The notes: generated from the letters alone by a model not told the origin. Positions 17,364 through 26,586 are shown, counted from the stretch's first letter. The stretch is 58,201 bases of DNA from RUG11462 sp036308645 (GCA_036308645.1 JAXJVH010000018.1:1-58201), one strand, 5' to 3'. Numbers and translations: made by a program.

Positions 17364-17813
17364 ATGTTAAGAGAGATAATTAAAGAGGGCGACGAGGTTT
17401 TAAGAAAAAAGTGCCATAAGGTTGAAAAATTTGATGAAAAACTTCACGCTTTGCTTGACGATATGTATGAAACTATGCAGGAGGCAAACGGCGTAGGTCT
17501 TGCCGCACCGCAGGTAGGAATTTTAAGAAGAATTGCGGTAGTTGATGTCGGCGACGGCAAAATTGAACTTGTAAATCCCGAAATAATTAAAGAATCGGGC
17601 GAACAGACAGGGGACGAGGGCTGTCTTTCTTTCCCCGGTAAATGGGGCGAGGTAACAAGACCTATGAAAGTTACCGTTAAAGCTCAGGACAGATACGGCA
17701 ATGAATTTAAGATTAAAGGCACAGAACTTTTGGCGCGTGCGTTCTGCCACGAAATCGACCATCTCGACGGAGTAGTATTTATAGATAAAGTAAATAAAAT
17801 GACCGAGGAGTAA
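17364..17813 (+). CDS. def: Peptide deformylase
   Basis: A 149-residue metalloenzyme removing formyl from the initiator Met. All three motifs are present: GVGLAAPQVG (about 43-52), EGCLSFPG (about 88-95, metal-binding Cys) and HEIDHLDG (about 129-136, two metal-binding His and the catalytic Glu). It starts 26 bp after priA and ends 3 bp before fmt, its functional partner. Confidence 0.96.
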   Translation: MLREIIKEGDEVLRKKCHKVEKFDEKLHALLDDMYETMQEANGVGLAAPQVGILRRIAVVDVGDGKIELVNPEIIKESGEQTGDEGCLSFPGKWGEVTRPMKVTVKAQDRYGNEFKIKGTELLARAFCHEIDHLDGVVFIDKVNKMTEE

Positions 17814-17816
17814 TTT

Positions 17817-18740
17817 ATGAACATAGTTTTTATGGGTACGCCCGATTTTGCGGAGGAATCATTAAGAGCATTAGTCGGCGCAGGATATAATGTTTCGGCG
17901 GTTTTTACAAAACCCGATATGCCTGTCGGCAGAAAGCATATTTTGACGCCACCCGAAGTTAAGGTAGCGGCTTTTGAATTGGGACTTACTGTTTATCAGC
18001 CGACAACGCTTAAAGATGATGAAGTTTTTGAAACTTTGAAAAACTTAAATCCCGATTTAATCGTGGTTGTGGCTTACGGAAAATTACTGCCTAAAAGGGT
18101 ACTTGAACTGCCGAAATACGGCTGTATTAATGTTCATGCGTCACTTTTGCCGAAATACAGGGGCGCTTCGCCTATTCAGTGGGCAATGGTTTGCGGCGAA
18201 AGGGAAACCGGCGTTTCTACAATGCTTTTAGACGAGGGTATGGACACAGGCGATATACTGCTTACCGCAAAAACTCCGATAAGCGACACAGAAACAGTTG
18301 AACAACTTTGGGACAGACTTAAAGAAATGGGCGGAAAACTGCTTATTGAAACCGTAAAAGGACTTGAAGAGGGCAGTATTACTCCTTTAAAACAAATTGA
18401 AACCGACGCTACTTATGCGCCGATAATTAAAAAAAGCGACGGATTGATTGACTGGTCAAAATCCGCATTTGAAATAAACTGTAAGATAAGAGGTTTACAC
18501 GCATGGCCTGTTGCATACACTAAAGTTGACGGAAAAATGCTTAAAATTTTCTCGGCGGAAATTATTGATAAGCAGGCTGAAAGCGGCAAGATTTTAGAAA
18601 AAGAAAAAGAACTTGTTATCGCTTGCAAAAAAGACGCGCTTAAAATTACCGAATTACAACTTGAAGGCTCAAAACGAATGAAAACAGAGGACTTTTTAAG
18701 AGGTAAAAAAATTACCGCCGACAGACTGGGAGATGATTAA
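17817..18740 (+). CDS. fmt: Methionyl-tRNA formyltransferase
   Basis: A 307-residue enzyme that formylates initiator Met-tRNA with 10-formyl-tetrahydrofolate. It opens with FMGTPDFAEESLRAL, carries the folate-site motif HASLLPKYRGASPIQWA (catalytic Asn-His-Asp type site) and a C-terminal OB-fold that binds the tRNA acceptor. Its length is normal. def and fmt are adjacent, as in most bacteria. Confidence 0.96.
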   Translation: MNIVFMGTPDFAEESLRALVGAGYNVSAVFTKPDMPVGRKHILTPPEVKVAAFELGLTVYQPTTLKDDEVFETLKNLNPDLIVVVAYGKLLPKRVLELPKYGCINVHASLLPKYRGASPIQWAMVCGERETGVSTMLLDEGMDTGDILLTAKTPISDTETVEQLWDRLKEMGGKLLIETVKGLEEGSITPLKQIETDATYAPIIKKSDGLIDWSKSAFEINCKIRGLHAWPVAYTKVDGKMLKIFSAEIIDKQAESGKILEKEKELVIACKKDALKITELQLEGSKRMKTEDFLRGKKITADRLGDD

Positions 18741-18742
18741 AA

Positions 18743-19447
18743 ATGCCTTTTTACTATTATTTTGACCCTATGTATTATCTTTTTGCTTTACCGGGATTGC
18801 TTATTGCGCTTTATGCACAGGCAAAGGTAAAAAGCAATTATTCAAAATACAGCCGTGTGCAAAATTCTGCAGGGGTTACCGGCGCAGATATTGCAAGGGA
18901 AATTTTAAATCAAAACGGTATTTATAATGTTGATATTCGCAGAATTAAAGGAAATCTTACCGATAACTATAATCCTCGCGATAATGCGATTTATTTGTCC
19001 GACGGTGTTTTCGGCAGTAATACCGTAGCCGCAATCGGAGTAGCGGCTCACGAAGCGGGTCACGCCGTTCAGCACGCAGTGGGGTATACGCCTATAAAAA
19101 TTCGTTCGGCATTGGTGCCTGTTTGCAATTTTGGTGCAGGCATAAGCCCGTTTTTATTGATTTTAGGCTATGTTTTAAATTTCGCTCCGCTTTTATACAT
19201 TGCTCTCGCAGTATTCTCTTTATCGGTTATTTTTCAACTTGTCACTTTGCCGGTTGAATTTAATGCATCACGCAGAGCGCTTGCGGCGATAGAGGGTATT
19301 GGCAGATTTAACGACTATGAATTAAAAGGCGCTAAAAAGGTGCTTTCGGCAGCGGCGCTTACTTATGTTGCGGCACTTATGCAGTCTATTTTAATGTTCC
19401 TTTATTATGCGTTAAGAATTTTAGGAAGCGGTAACAGACGGGATTAA
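18743..19447 (+). CDS. YugP-type zinc metallopeptidase, membrane-bound
   Basis: A 234-residue membrane protein with an N-terminal helix, the zinc motif AAHEAGHAVQHAVGY (HExxH, about residue 100) and two or three further helices. It matches the neutral zinc metallopeptidase family PF04298 (B. subtilis YugP). Its substrate is unknown. Its place between fmt and rsmB is common in Clostridia. The gene begins 2 bp after fmt. Confidence 0.87.
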   Translation: MPFYYYFDPMYYLFALPGLLIALYAQAKVKSNYSKYSRVQNSAGVTGADIAREILNQNGIYNVDIRRIKGNLTDNYNPRDNAIYLSDGVFGSNTVAAIGVAAHEAGHAVQHAVGYTPIKIRSALVPVCNFGAGISPFLLILGYVLNFAPLLYIALAVFSLSVIFQLVTLPVEFNASRRALAAIEGIGRFNDYELKGAKKVLSAAALTYVAALMQSILMFLYYALRILGSGNRRD

Positions 19448-19453
19448 AAATAT

Positions 19454-20770
19454 ATGTCAAATGCAAGAAAAGAAGCGGTAAATGCGCTTTTGAAAATTGA
19501 AACCGATAGCGGTTATTCAAATATAGTTGTTGACAAATTGCTCGAAAAAAGCGATTTGGAATCAAAAGACAGAGCGTTTTGCACAACGCTCATTTACGGC
19601 GCTTTAGAGCGTAAAATAACGCTTAGGTATATTATTTCGAAATACTCAAAAACGCCTTTGAAAAAAATAAAGCCGTATATTTTTGCGGTGCTTGAAACGG
19701 CGCTTTATCAGATGATTTATATGGATAAAATACCTGATTCGGCGGCGGTAAACGAAGCGGTAAAATTGGTGAAAAAATCAAAATTTTCTTCGCTTTCGGG
19801 ATTTGTAAACGCAGTTTTACGTGCGTTTTTGCGTGATGATAAAAAAATAGTTTATCCTACAAATAAAACCGAATATTTAAGCGTAAAATATTCGGTCGGC
19901 AAAGATATTGCAAGTATGTTTTTAACCCAGTACGGTGATGAGACGGAAGACGTTTTAGCAGGTTTTTTTACGCTTTACGGTACAAGTTTAAAAGTAAATA
20001 CGCTTAAAATTTCGGTTGAGGATTTAAAGTCCGAACTTTCAAAAGATTGTGAAGTCAGCGTTCATCCGATTATCAGCGACGTGCTTGTTGTAAAAGGCGC
20101 AGGCAGTATCCGCAACCTTTACGGCTATAATGAAGGCTTGTTTCATATTCAGGATGCGGCAAGCGCAGTTTGTGCAAAAATTGTCGGAGCAAGTCAAGGC
20201 GAGAGAGTGCTTGATGTTTGCGCAGCCCCCGGAGGAAAAAGTTTTTCTATTGCCGAAAATATGGGCGACGTTGGCGAGGTTTTAGCGCTTGATTTGTACC
20301 CTCATAAGGTGGAATTAATCAAAAAAGGCGCAAAAAGGTTAGGACTTAAAAGCATAAAATCCTTTGTAAACAATGCGGAAAACTATAATTCCGATTTAGG
20401 CAAGTTCAACAAAGTTTTGTGCGATTTGCCCTGTTCAGGGCTTGGAATTTTGGGCAAAAAGCCCGAAATTCGTTACAAAAATGTTGATTTTATTGACAAT
20501 TTAAAAGGTTTGCAGTATCATTTATTAAAATCATCAAAGTTATATGTGGAAGTAGGCGGAATTTTATATTTTTCCACCTGTACGCTGAATGAACAAGAAA
20601 ATTTCGGCGTTGTTAAAAAGTTTTTATCGGAGAATGATGATTTTGTTCCGTTTGAAATCGGACAAGGGTTTAAAAAATCCGAAAAAGATATGATTAATAC
20701 TTTAACCCTGTTTCCGCATATACATAAAACGGACGGGTTCTTTATCTCGGCATTTAAAAGGGTGAAGTAA
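19454..20770 (+). CDS. rsmB: 16S rRNA m5C967 methyltransferase RsmB
   Basis: A 438-residue protein: an N-terminal NusB-like RNA-binding domain (about 1-130) followed by a Fmu/Sun methyltransferase domain. SAM-binding DVCAAPGGKSFSIAE (about 255-269), the PCSG motif in DLPCSGLGILGKKPEIRY and the catalytic Cys in YFSTCTLNEQEN are intact. It methylates C967 of 16S rRNA (E. coli numbering). Only 6 bp separate it from the protease gene, and 2 bp from rlmN. Confidence 0.94.
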   Translation: MSNARKEAVNALLKIETDSGYSNIVVDKLLEKSDLESKDRAFCTTLIYGALERKITLRYIISKYSKTPLKKIKPYIFAVLETALYQMIYMDKIPDSAAVNEAVKLVKKSKFSSLSGFVNAVLRAFLRDDKKIVYPTNKTEYLSVKYSVGKDIASMFLTQYGDETEDVLAGFFTLYGTSLKVNTLKISVEDLKSELSKDCEVSVHPIISDVLVVKGAGSIRNLYGYNEGLFHIQDAASAVCAKIVGASQGERVLDVCAAPGGKSFSIAENMGDVGEVLALDLYPHKVELIKKGAKRLGLKSIKSFVNNAENYNSDLGKFNKVLCDLPCSGLGILGKKPEIRYKNVDFIDNLKGLQYHLLKSSKLYVEVGGILYFSTCTLNEQENFGVVKKFLSENDDFVPFEIGQGFKKSEKDMINTLTLFPHIHKTDGFFISAFKRVK

Positions 20771-20772
20771 AA

Positions 20773-21795
20773 ATGAAAGACTTAAAATCAATGACTTTGC
20801 CCGAAATTGAAGAGGTAGTTTTATCACTTTCACAACCTAAATTCCGTGCAAAACAGATTTTTGACTGGATGCAAAAGGGCATAGATGACTTTTGTGAAAT
20901 GAAAAATGTTCCTAAAAGTTTGATAGATGAACTGAAAAAGGAATATTATATTTCGTATGCTAAAATAGAAAAGAAATTTTGTTCAAAACTTGATGAAACC
21001 GTAAAGTATTTGTTCCGTTTATATGACGGCGAGTTAATAGAATCGGTTGTAATGAAGTATAAACACGGTTACAGTATTTGCGTGTCTTCTCAAGTCGGTT
21101 GTAATATGGGGTGTAAATTCTGTGCGTCGACTATCGGCGGAAAGTTAAGAAATTTAACCGCAGGCGAGATTTTATCGCAGATTTATACCGCCTCAAAGGA
21201 TTTATCGGTGCGAATTTCCAATGTCGTTATGATGGGAATGGGCGAACCGCTTGATAATTTTGACGAGGCAGTAAGGTTTTTAGAACTTGTCGGTATGCCG
21301 GGAGGACTAAATATCGGTATGCGGCATATTTCGCTTTCAACCTGCGGCGTGGTTGATAAAATTTATAAGTTAATGGAACTTGACAGTCAGATAACGCTTT
21401 CAATTTCGCTTCACGCACCGTTTGATGATATGCGCGACAGTATTATGCCGATAAATCACAGATATAAAATAGCAGAACTTATGAAAGCCTGCAAAACTTA
21501 TACCGATAAGACAGGCAGAAGAATTTCATTTGAATATGCGCTTATCAAAGGGTTTAATGATACGCCCGAATGTGCCGAAAAACTGCGTGAGTTGCTTGGC
21601 GGTATGTTAGCGCATATAAATTTGATACCGGCAAATCCTGTTCATAAAGGTAAATTTGAAAAGCCTGATAAAAAATCGGTTTATGCTTTTTGCGAATTAC
21701 TTAATAAAAAAGGTCTTAACGCAACTGTTCGCAGAACACTCGGAAGTGATATTGACGCTTCCTGCGGTCAGTTAAGAGCAAAGCACAGTAAATAA
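20773..21795 (+). CDS. rlmN: 23S rRNA / tRNA m2A methyltransferase RlmN
   Basis: A 340-residue radical SAM enzyme that methylates C2 of A2503 in 23S rRNA and A37 in some tRNAs. The iron-sulfur motif is VGCNMGCKFC (about 110-119). The methyl-carrying Cys pair is completed by GSDIDASCGQLR near the C-terminus. Conserved MMGMGEPLDNF and RHISLSTCGVV are present. Normal length and in the usual place after rsmB. Confidence 0.95.
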   Translation: MKDLKSMTLPEIEEVVLSLSQPKFRAKQIFDWMQKGIDDFCEMKNVPKSLIDELKKEYYISYAKIEKKFCSKLDETVKYLFRLYDGELIESVVMKYKHGYSICVSSQVGCNMGCKFCASTIGGKLRNLTAGEILSQIYTASKDLSVRISNVVMMGMGEPLDNFDEAVRFLELVGMPGGLNIGMRHISLSTCGVVDKIYKLMELDSQITLSISLHAPFDDMRDSIMPINHRYKIAELMKACKTYTDKTGRRISFEYALIKGFNDTPECAEKLRELLGGMLAHINLIPANPVHKGKFEKPDKKSVYAFCELLNKKGLNATVRRTLGSDIDASCGQLRAKHSK

Positions 21796-21820
21796 ATTTC
21801 AGAAAAAAGGAGGCAGTTTT

Positions 21821-22549
21821 ATGGATATTTCGGTAAAAACAGATATAGGCAAAATTCGTGAAATGAATCAGGATTATGTTAAAGAGCATAAATTTGACGA
21901 TGAAACTGCCCTTTTGATAGTATGTGACGGCATGGGCGGTGCGGCAGCAGGAAACGTTGCAAGTGAAGTTGCCGCAAATTCAATTTACGATACTTTTTTG
22001 AAAAGGTATAACACGTCATTTAACGACAGAGATTTGGAAACTTTAATGACATCTGCGGTAAACGGTGCAAATCTTGATGTGTTTGATTTAGCTGAAAATA
22101 ACAAGGAGTACTACGGAATGGGTACTACCGTTGTCGCGGTTTTTATAAGTGAAGGCTATGCTTATACAATTCATGCAGGTGATTCTCGAGCGTATATTAT
22201 TTATCCGGACAGCATAAGCAGGATTACCACAGACCATTCGATTGTTCAGCAGTTGATTGAAAGTCACATGATAACAGAGGAAGAGGCTAAAACTCATCCG
22301 AAAAGAAACGTTATTACAAGAGCGCTCGGTGTTGCAGAGTGTTTGGAAACTGATTTTAATATCACAAAACTTGAAAAAGATTTTACGCTTTTATCCTGTT
22401 CCGACGGACTTACTAATTATGTTTCGGAAAATGATATATTTGAAATATGCAATAAATATGACGCGCCAAGAATTTGTGAAGAATTAATAAATCTTGCAAA
22501 TAAAAACGGCGGCGGAGATAATATCTCGGTTGCTGTTGCGAAAGAATAA
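21821..22549 (+). CDS. stp: PP2C-family Ser/Thr phosphatase (Stp/PrpC)
   Basis: A 242-residue soluble phosphatase. The metal-binding acidic motifs are all visible: KIREMNQD, VCDGMGGAAAGNVAS (about 30-44), HAGDSRAYII and SCSDGLTNYV, plus GGGDNISV at the end. It reverses phosphorylation by the kinase encoded 18 bp downstream. A clear AAAAAAGGAGG site precedes the ATG. Confidence 0.94.
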   Translation: MDISVKTDIGKIREMNQDYVKEHKFDDETALLIVCDGMGGAAAGNVASEVAANSIYDTFLKRYNTSFNDRDLETLMTSAVNGANLDVFDLAENNKEYYGMGTTVVAVFISEGYAYTIHAGDSRAYIIYPDSISRITTDHSIVQQLIESHMITEEEAKTHPKRNVITRALGVAECLETDFNITKLEKDFTLLSCSDGLTNYVSENDIFEICNKYDAPRICEELINLANKNGGGDNISVAVAKE

Positions 22550-22567
22550 AGAAAAGGAGGAAGAACA

Positions 22568-24352
22568 GTGGATAGATTTATCGGAAAAAGAATCGACGGC
22601 AGATATGAAATCAATGAACTTATCGGCACAGGCGGTATGGCAAGTGTTTATAAGGCTTATGATATTATTGATGAAAGAATCGTTGCTATTAAAATTTTAA
22701 AAGAAGAATTTGTTGCTAACGATGAATTCAGAAGAAGATTTAAAAATGAATCAAAGGCTATTGCTGTTTTATCTCATCCTAATATTGTAAAGGTGTATGA
22801 TGTAAGTTTCGGCGACGTGTTGCAGTATATCGTTATGGAATATTGCGACGGAATTACGCTAAAAGAATACATCAGACAAAAAGGCGTAATTGATTGGGAA
22901 GAGGCGGCTTTTTTCACGGCGCAAATATTAAAAGCGCTTCAGCATGCGCATGAAAAAGGCATTGTTCACCGAGATATTAAACCGCAGAATATTTTGCTTT
23001 TGCATGACGGCACTTTAAAGGTTGCCGATTTCGGCATCGCAAGATTTTCACGAAGCGAGCAAAAAACCATTACCGATAAGGCGATAGGCTCGGTGCATTA
23101 TATAAGCCCGGAGCAAGCCAGAGGTGATAATACCGACGGCAAATCCGATATTTACTCTGTAGGCGTTATTTTATATGAAATGACTACAGGTAAATTGCCG
23201 TTTCAGGCTGATTCCGCAGTTTCGGTTGCAATTATGCAACTTCAGAACGAGCCTGTTAAACCGACTGAAATCAATAATCTTATTCCAAAAGGTCTTGAGC
23301 AGATAATTTTAGCGGCTATGCAGAAAGAGCCTTCAAACCGCTATCCTACCGCTTTTGATATGTTAAAAGATATTGAGGAAATCCGAAGAGATCCTTATGC
23401 GCAATTTAATCACACTTTCAATTCGGCGTCTGCCGAAACAATGGTGTTTGATGACGATGAATACAACTTTAAACCGGCTTACAGAGAGAGTAGAGAATAT
23501 GACCGCCAACCGAGAAAAAAAGAAAAAGGCTCAAAGGTAATTCCTGTTTTATCCGCTATTGCGGCGGTGTTTGTTATAGCACTTGCAGGCGTACTGATAT
23601 GGTTTATTACCGCTGATACGGGCGAAACCGTAAAATGCCCTGATTTTGTCGGAATGAGTTTGACCGAAATCAAGACTAATGATGAGTATAAAAATTATAC
23701 TTTTGAAATAGAGGAAAGCAACAATTCAGAGTATGAAGCAGGAATTGTATTTAAACAAACTCCTGATCCTGAAACCAATATAAAATCAAAATCTACAATT
23801 GTGCTTTATGTAAGTCTCGGCGGTGAGAAAATCAAAATCCCCGATTGTGAAAAACTTGAGTATACCGAGGCAAAAGAAGCGCTTGAAGAATACGGTTTTG
23901 TGGTTAAAAAGGTTACAAGAAACGATGAAGATATCGCAAAAGACTGCGTTATTAAATCTTATCCCGAAGCAGGCGAGGTAGCGTCGGCAGGTGATGAAAT
24001 TACTCTTTATGTTTCATTAGGACCTGAACTGATTGACGTTCAAGTTCCGAATGTCGTAGGCAACTACTCCGATACTGCAAAGCAGAAGATTTTGGACAGC
24101 GGTCTTAAAATCGGCGATGTTATTTATGTTTATGACAGCGCAGATGAGGGCGTTGTTGTTTCACAGTATCCGAGAGCGTATTCCGACGCGGTGCTTGATG
24201 ATGTTGTAACTATTTATGTTAGTAAAGGATCAGAACCTACTACAACCACAGAAGTACCCGTTGTTACAACTCCACAGCCTTCTGAAACAGAACCGGCACA
24301 GGAAAATACTACTGTTGAAACTAAACCTCAAAAGACTGCTAAATCGCAGTAA
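22568..24352 (+). CDS. prkC: PASTA-domain Ser/Thr protein kinase (PrkC/PknB/Stk)
   Basis: A 594-residue transmembrane kinase. The GTG start is supported by AAAGGAGG 8 bp upstream. The kinase domain (about 11-270) has GTGGMASV, Lys42, HRDIKPQN (134-141) and DFGIAR. A basic juxtamembrane stretch, one helix (about 323-348) and three extracellular PASTA repeats (about 355-555) follow, then a Thr/Pro-rich tail. Such kinases sense muropeptides or lipid II and control wall synthesis and spore germination. The FHA domain at 2641-4311 is a likely phosphorylation-dependent partner. Confidence 0.95.
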   Translation: MDRFIGKRIDGRYEINELIGTGGMASVYKAYDIIDERIVAIKILKEEFVANDEFRRRFKNESKAIAVLSHPNIVKVYDVSFGDVLQYIVMEYCDGITLKEYIRQKGVIDWEEAAFFTAQILKALQHAHEKGIVHRDIKPQNILLLHDGTLKVADFGIARFSRSEQKTITDKAIGSVHYISPEQARGDNTDGKSDIYSVGVILYEMTTGKLPFQADSAVSVAIMQLQNEPVKPTEINNLIPKGLEQIILAAMQKEPSNRYPTAFDMLKDIEEIRRDPYAQFNHTFNSASAETMVFDDDEYNFKPAYRESREYDRQPRKKEKGSKVIPVLSAIAAVFVIALAGVLIWFITADTGETVKCPDFVGMSLTEIKTNDEYKNYTFEIEESNNSEYEAGIVFKQTPDPETNIKSKSTIVLYVSLGGEKIKIPDCEKLEYTEAKEALEEYGFVVKKVTRNDEDIAKDCVIKSYPEAGEVASAGDEITLYVSLGPELIDVQVPNVVGNYSDTAKQKILDSGLKIGDVIYVYDSADEGVVVSQYPRAYSDAVLDDVVTIYVSKGSEPTTTTEVPVVTTPQPSETEPAQENTTVETKPQKTAKSQ

Positions 24353-24373
24353 TTCTTGCTTTAAGAGGAGTTT

Positions 24374-25255
24374 ATGATAAAAGGAATTATTGTAAAAGCA
24401 TTATCGGGATTTTACTATGTGAAAACCGAAAACGGCATAGTTGAATGTAAGGCAAGGGGAGTTTTCCGTAAAAAAGAATTTGCTCCTTTAGTCGGAGATA
24501 ATGTTAATATTACTGTTACCGATACTGACGCAAACCGAGGGATTATTGAAGAAATAATCCCTCGATTAAATTCGCTTATAAGACCGCCTGTCGCTAATAT
24601 AGACAGGCTTTTTATCGTTGTTTCAACTGTTTCTCCGTCGCCTAATACTTTTGTTATTGATAAAATGACGGTGTTAGCGGAAAACAATAATATCGAGCCG
24701 ATTATTGTAATTAATAAAAGCGATTTGGAAAATCCTAATGAAATTGCCGAGATTTATCGTCGGTGCGGATTTCGGGTTTTTGTGGTCAGCGCAACCGAAA
24801 ACAAGGGGATAGAACAACTTTTTCCGCTTTTTAAAGATAAACTTTCGGTTTTTTGCGGTAATTCAGGCGTGGGAAAATCAAGCCTTTTAAATGCAATTGA
24901 TAATAGATTTGATATATCTACCGCTGAAATCAGTGAAAAATTAGGCAGAGGCAGACACACAACAAGACACGTGGAACTGTATGAATCTCACGGCGGATTT
25001 ATTGCGGATACTCCCGGATTTTCAAGCATTGATATGGAACGCATAGAGATTATCAAAAAGGACGAGTTGCAGTATTGTTTCCCCGAATTTGATAAATATT
25101 TGGGCGAATGTAAATTTACGTCTTGTTCTCATACCAAAGAAAAGGGATGTGCCGTGCTTTCGGCGGTAGAAAACGGCGAAATTCCGCAAAGCCGAATTGA
25201 GAGTTATCGCAGACTTTACGAGGAAGCGTCAAAGTACAAGGATTGGGAGATTTAA
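24374..25255 (+). CDS. rsgA: Ribosome small-subunit GTPase RsgA (CpgA)
   Basis: A 293-residue GTPase acting in 30S maturation. It has an N-terminal OB-fold (about 1-65) and a circularly permuted GTPase domain in the order G4 NKSD, G1 GNSGVGKSS, G3 DTPGFSS. A C-terminal zinc site CKFTSCSHTKEKGC follows. All expected residues are present. It follows the kinase gene by 21 bp, as in B. subtilis, where PrkC phosphorylates CpgA. Confidence 0.95.
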   Translation: MIKGIIVKALSGFYYVKTENGIVECKARGVFRKKEFAPLVGDNVNITVTDTDANRGIIEEIIPRLNSLIRPPVANIDRLFIVVSTVSPSPNTFVIDKMTVLAENNNIEPIIVINKSDLENPNEIAEIYRRCGFRVFVVSATENKGIEQLFPLFKDKLSVFCGNSGVGKSSLLNAIDNRFDISTAEISEKLGRGRHTTRHVELYESHGGFIADTPGFSSIDMERIEIIKKDELQYCFPEFDKYLGECKFTSCSHTKEKGCAVLSAVENGEIPQSRIESYRRLYEEASKYKDWEI

Positions 25256-25257
25256 AT

Positions 25258-25869
25258 ATGAGATGTGTGATTATCGGGAATGCGCCGATATCCGATTATG
25301 AAAAATGCAAATCGTATTTTAAAACCGATGATTATTTTGTTTTTTGCGACGGCGGACTAAAGCATAAAGAGCGTTTAGGCGTAGAGCCTGATTTTATTGT
25401 CGGGGATTTTGACTCTTACGAAATGTCGAAAATAACGGAAAATATGCTTGTTTTGCCGACCGTTAAGGATGATACCGATACCTTTGCCGCTGTAAAATTA
25501 ATGCTTGATAAAGGGTATAGCGAGTTTTTGTTTGTCGGCGTAATCGGCGAGAGACTTGACCATACTTTAGGAAATATTTCAATTCTTTTGTATTTAAAAA
25601 AACATAATGCAGTCGGTGTAATTGTCGATGATTATTCTGAAATGTTTTTGCTTAAAGATACGGTAAAAATAGCAAAAAACAGTTGTTCTTATTTTTCGAT
25701 TGTATCATTGGGAGAAAAACTTGAGGGTGTTGATATTATCGGCGCAAAATATCCGCTTGAAAATGCGGTTATACAAAACAGTTACCAGTTTGCAGTCAGC
25801 AACGAGCCTGTGAGCGACACCGAAATATCGGCGAAAAAGGGAGAAGCGCTGATAATAAAAGTATTTTAG
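25258..25869 (+). CDS. thiN: Thiamine pyrophosphokinase
   Basis: A 203-residue enzyme making thiamine diphosphate from thiamine and ATP. The ATG at 25258 is 2 bp after the rsgA stop and has GGGAG 8 bp upstream; an in-frame TTG at 25243 is less likely. Motifs are FCDGGLKHKERLGVEPDFIVGDFDS, KDDTDTFAA and GVIGERLDHTLGN. B. subtilis has rpe between rsgA and thiN; here they are adjacent. Confidence 0.92.
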   Translation: MRCVIIGNAPISDYEKCKSYFKTDDYFVFCDGGLKHKERLGVEPDFIVGDFDSYEMSKITENMLVLPTVKDDTDTFAAVKLMLDKGYSEFLFVGVIGERLDHTLGNISILLYLKKHNAVGVIVDDYSEMFLLKDTVKIAKNSCSYFSIVSLGEKLEGVDIIGAKYPLENAVIQNSYQFAVSNEPVSDTEISAKKGEALIIKVF

Positions 25870-25916
25870 TAACACTTTTTATTTATAAAAATATAATACT
25901 ATCAGGAACACTAATC

Positions 25917-25952
25917 AAAAAGGATAACCGAAAAAAGCGGCTATCCTTTTTA
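25917..25952 (+). terminator. Terminator after thiN
   Basis: The stem AAAAGGATA/TATCCTTTT, extended by an inner CCG/CGG pairing, is followed by TTT. It lies between thiN and the small membrane protein gene, so part of transcription may stop here before spoVM. Confidence 0.75.
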
Positions 25953-25974
25953 AAATGCAAACGGGGTGAAAAGT

Positions 25975-26136
25975 ATGCGTTGCAAACCGCCTAAAAGAAA
26001 CAAGAAAAAGGCTCACTACATATTTTGTTTCACCTTCGGCGTAATTGTCGCAACCTTTTTCCCTTATAAGGCAATAATGCTGATATTGAGCGTTATACTT
26101 ATTTTACTCGGTATTGCATATTGCAGGTGTCCGTAG
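25975..26136 (+). CDS. Small two-helix membrane protein upstream of spoVM
   Basis: A 53-residue protein: a basic N-terminus (MRCKPPKRNKKKAHY), then two hydrophobic segments (about 17-28 and 32-47), ending CRCP. A GGGGTGA ribosome binding site lies 6 bp before the ATG. I do not recognise the family. The three cysteines at the ends (C3, C49, C51) and the positive-inside N-terminus suggest a small inner-membrane protein. It ends 16 bp before spoVM, so the two probably share a transcript and a sporulation role is possible. Confidence 0.65.
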   Translation: MRCKPPKRNKKKAHYIFCFTFGVIVATFFPYKAIMLILSVILILLGIAYCRCP

Positions 26137-26152
26137 ATTAGGAGGTATTTTT

Positions 26153-26233
26153 ATGAAAGTTGTAGTTGTAAAAAGTCCGCGCGCTTTAAAAGGCATTTTA
26201 AGAATGATTTTTAAGATAAAAAAAGACGATTAA
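26153..26233 (+). CDS. spoVM: Stage V sporulation protein M (SpoVM)
   Basis: A 26-residue peptide starting MKVVVVKSPRALKGILRMIF, with a Lys/Asp-rich end. The size, the beta-prone start, the Pro near position 9 and the amphipathic basic helix match SpoVM, which recognises the convex forespore membrane and anchors the SpoIVA coat platform. Its place after rsgA-thiN matches B. subtilis. A strong TTAGGAGG site lies 7 bp upstream. A terminator follows within 30 bp. Confidence 0.85.
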   Translation: MKVVVVKSPRALKGILRMIFKIKKDD

Positions 26234-26256
26234 TACAACAAAAATAATGCAAAGAA

Positions 26257-26287
26257 AAAACGCAGAAGCATTTGCTTCTGCGTTTTG
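26257..26287. terminator. Bidirectional terminator between spoVM and rpmA
   Basis: A perfect 14-bp stem AAAACGCAGAAGCA/TGCTTCTGCGTTTT with a 2-base gap; the inner pairs probably open to form the loop. A-rich and T-rich flanks let it serve the converging spoVM (plus) and rplU-prp-rpmA (minus) transcripts. Confidence 0.85.
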
Positions 26288-26301
26288 ATGTTTAATCTCT
26301 A

Positions 26302-26586
26302 TTATTCAGCTTCAGCGTAAACGCTAACTTTCTTTCTGCCTGCGCCGAAGTTTTCAAATTTAACCTTGCCGTCAACTTTAGCAAACAAAGTATCATCTTT
26401 ACCTTTGCCAACGTTTGTGCCCGGATGGAAATGAGTTCCTCTCTGGCGAACAAGAATGTTACCTGCTAAAACAAACTGACCGTCTGCTCTTTTAAGACCT
26501 AATCTTTTAGATTCAGAGTCACGACCGTTTTTAGTAGAACCAACACCTTTTTTGTGTGCAAATAATGTGATATTAACTCTAATCAT
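26302..26586 (-). CDS. rpmA: Ribosomal protein L27 with cleavable N-terminal extension
   Basis: A 94-residue 50S protein whose N-terminus reaches the peptidyl-transferase centre. It begins MIRVNITLFA-HKKGVGSTKNGRDSESKRLG. The first ten residues match the Firmicutes extension that Prp must remove (consensus ending FFA or LFA before the cut). The start codon overlaps the prp stop codon (TAATG), so the two are coupled. Last gene of rplU-prp-rpmA. Confidence 0.96.
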   Translation of the reverse strand: MIRVNITLFAHKKGVGSTKNGRDSESKRLGLKRADGQFVLAGNILVRQRGTHFHPGTNVGKGKDDTLFAKVDGKVKFENFGAGRKKVSVYAEAE

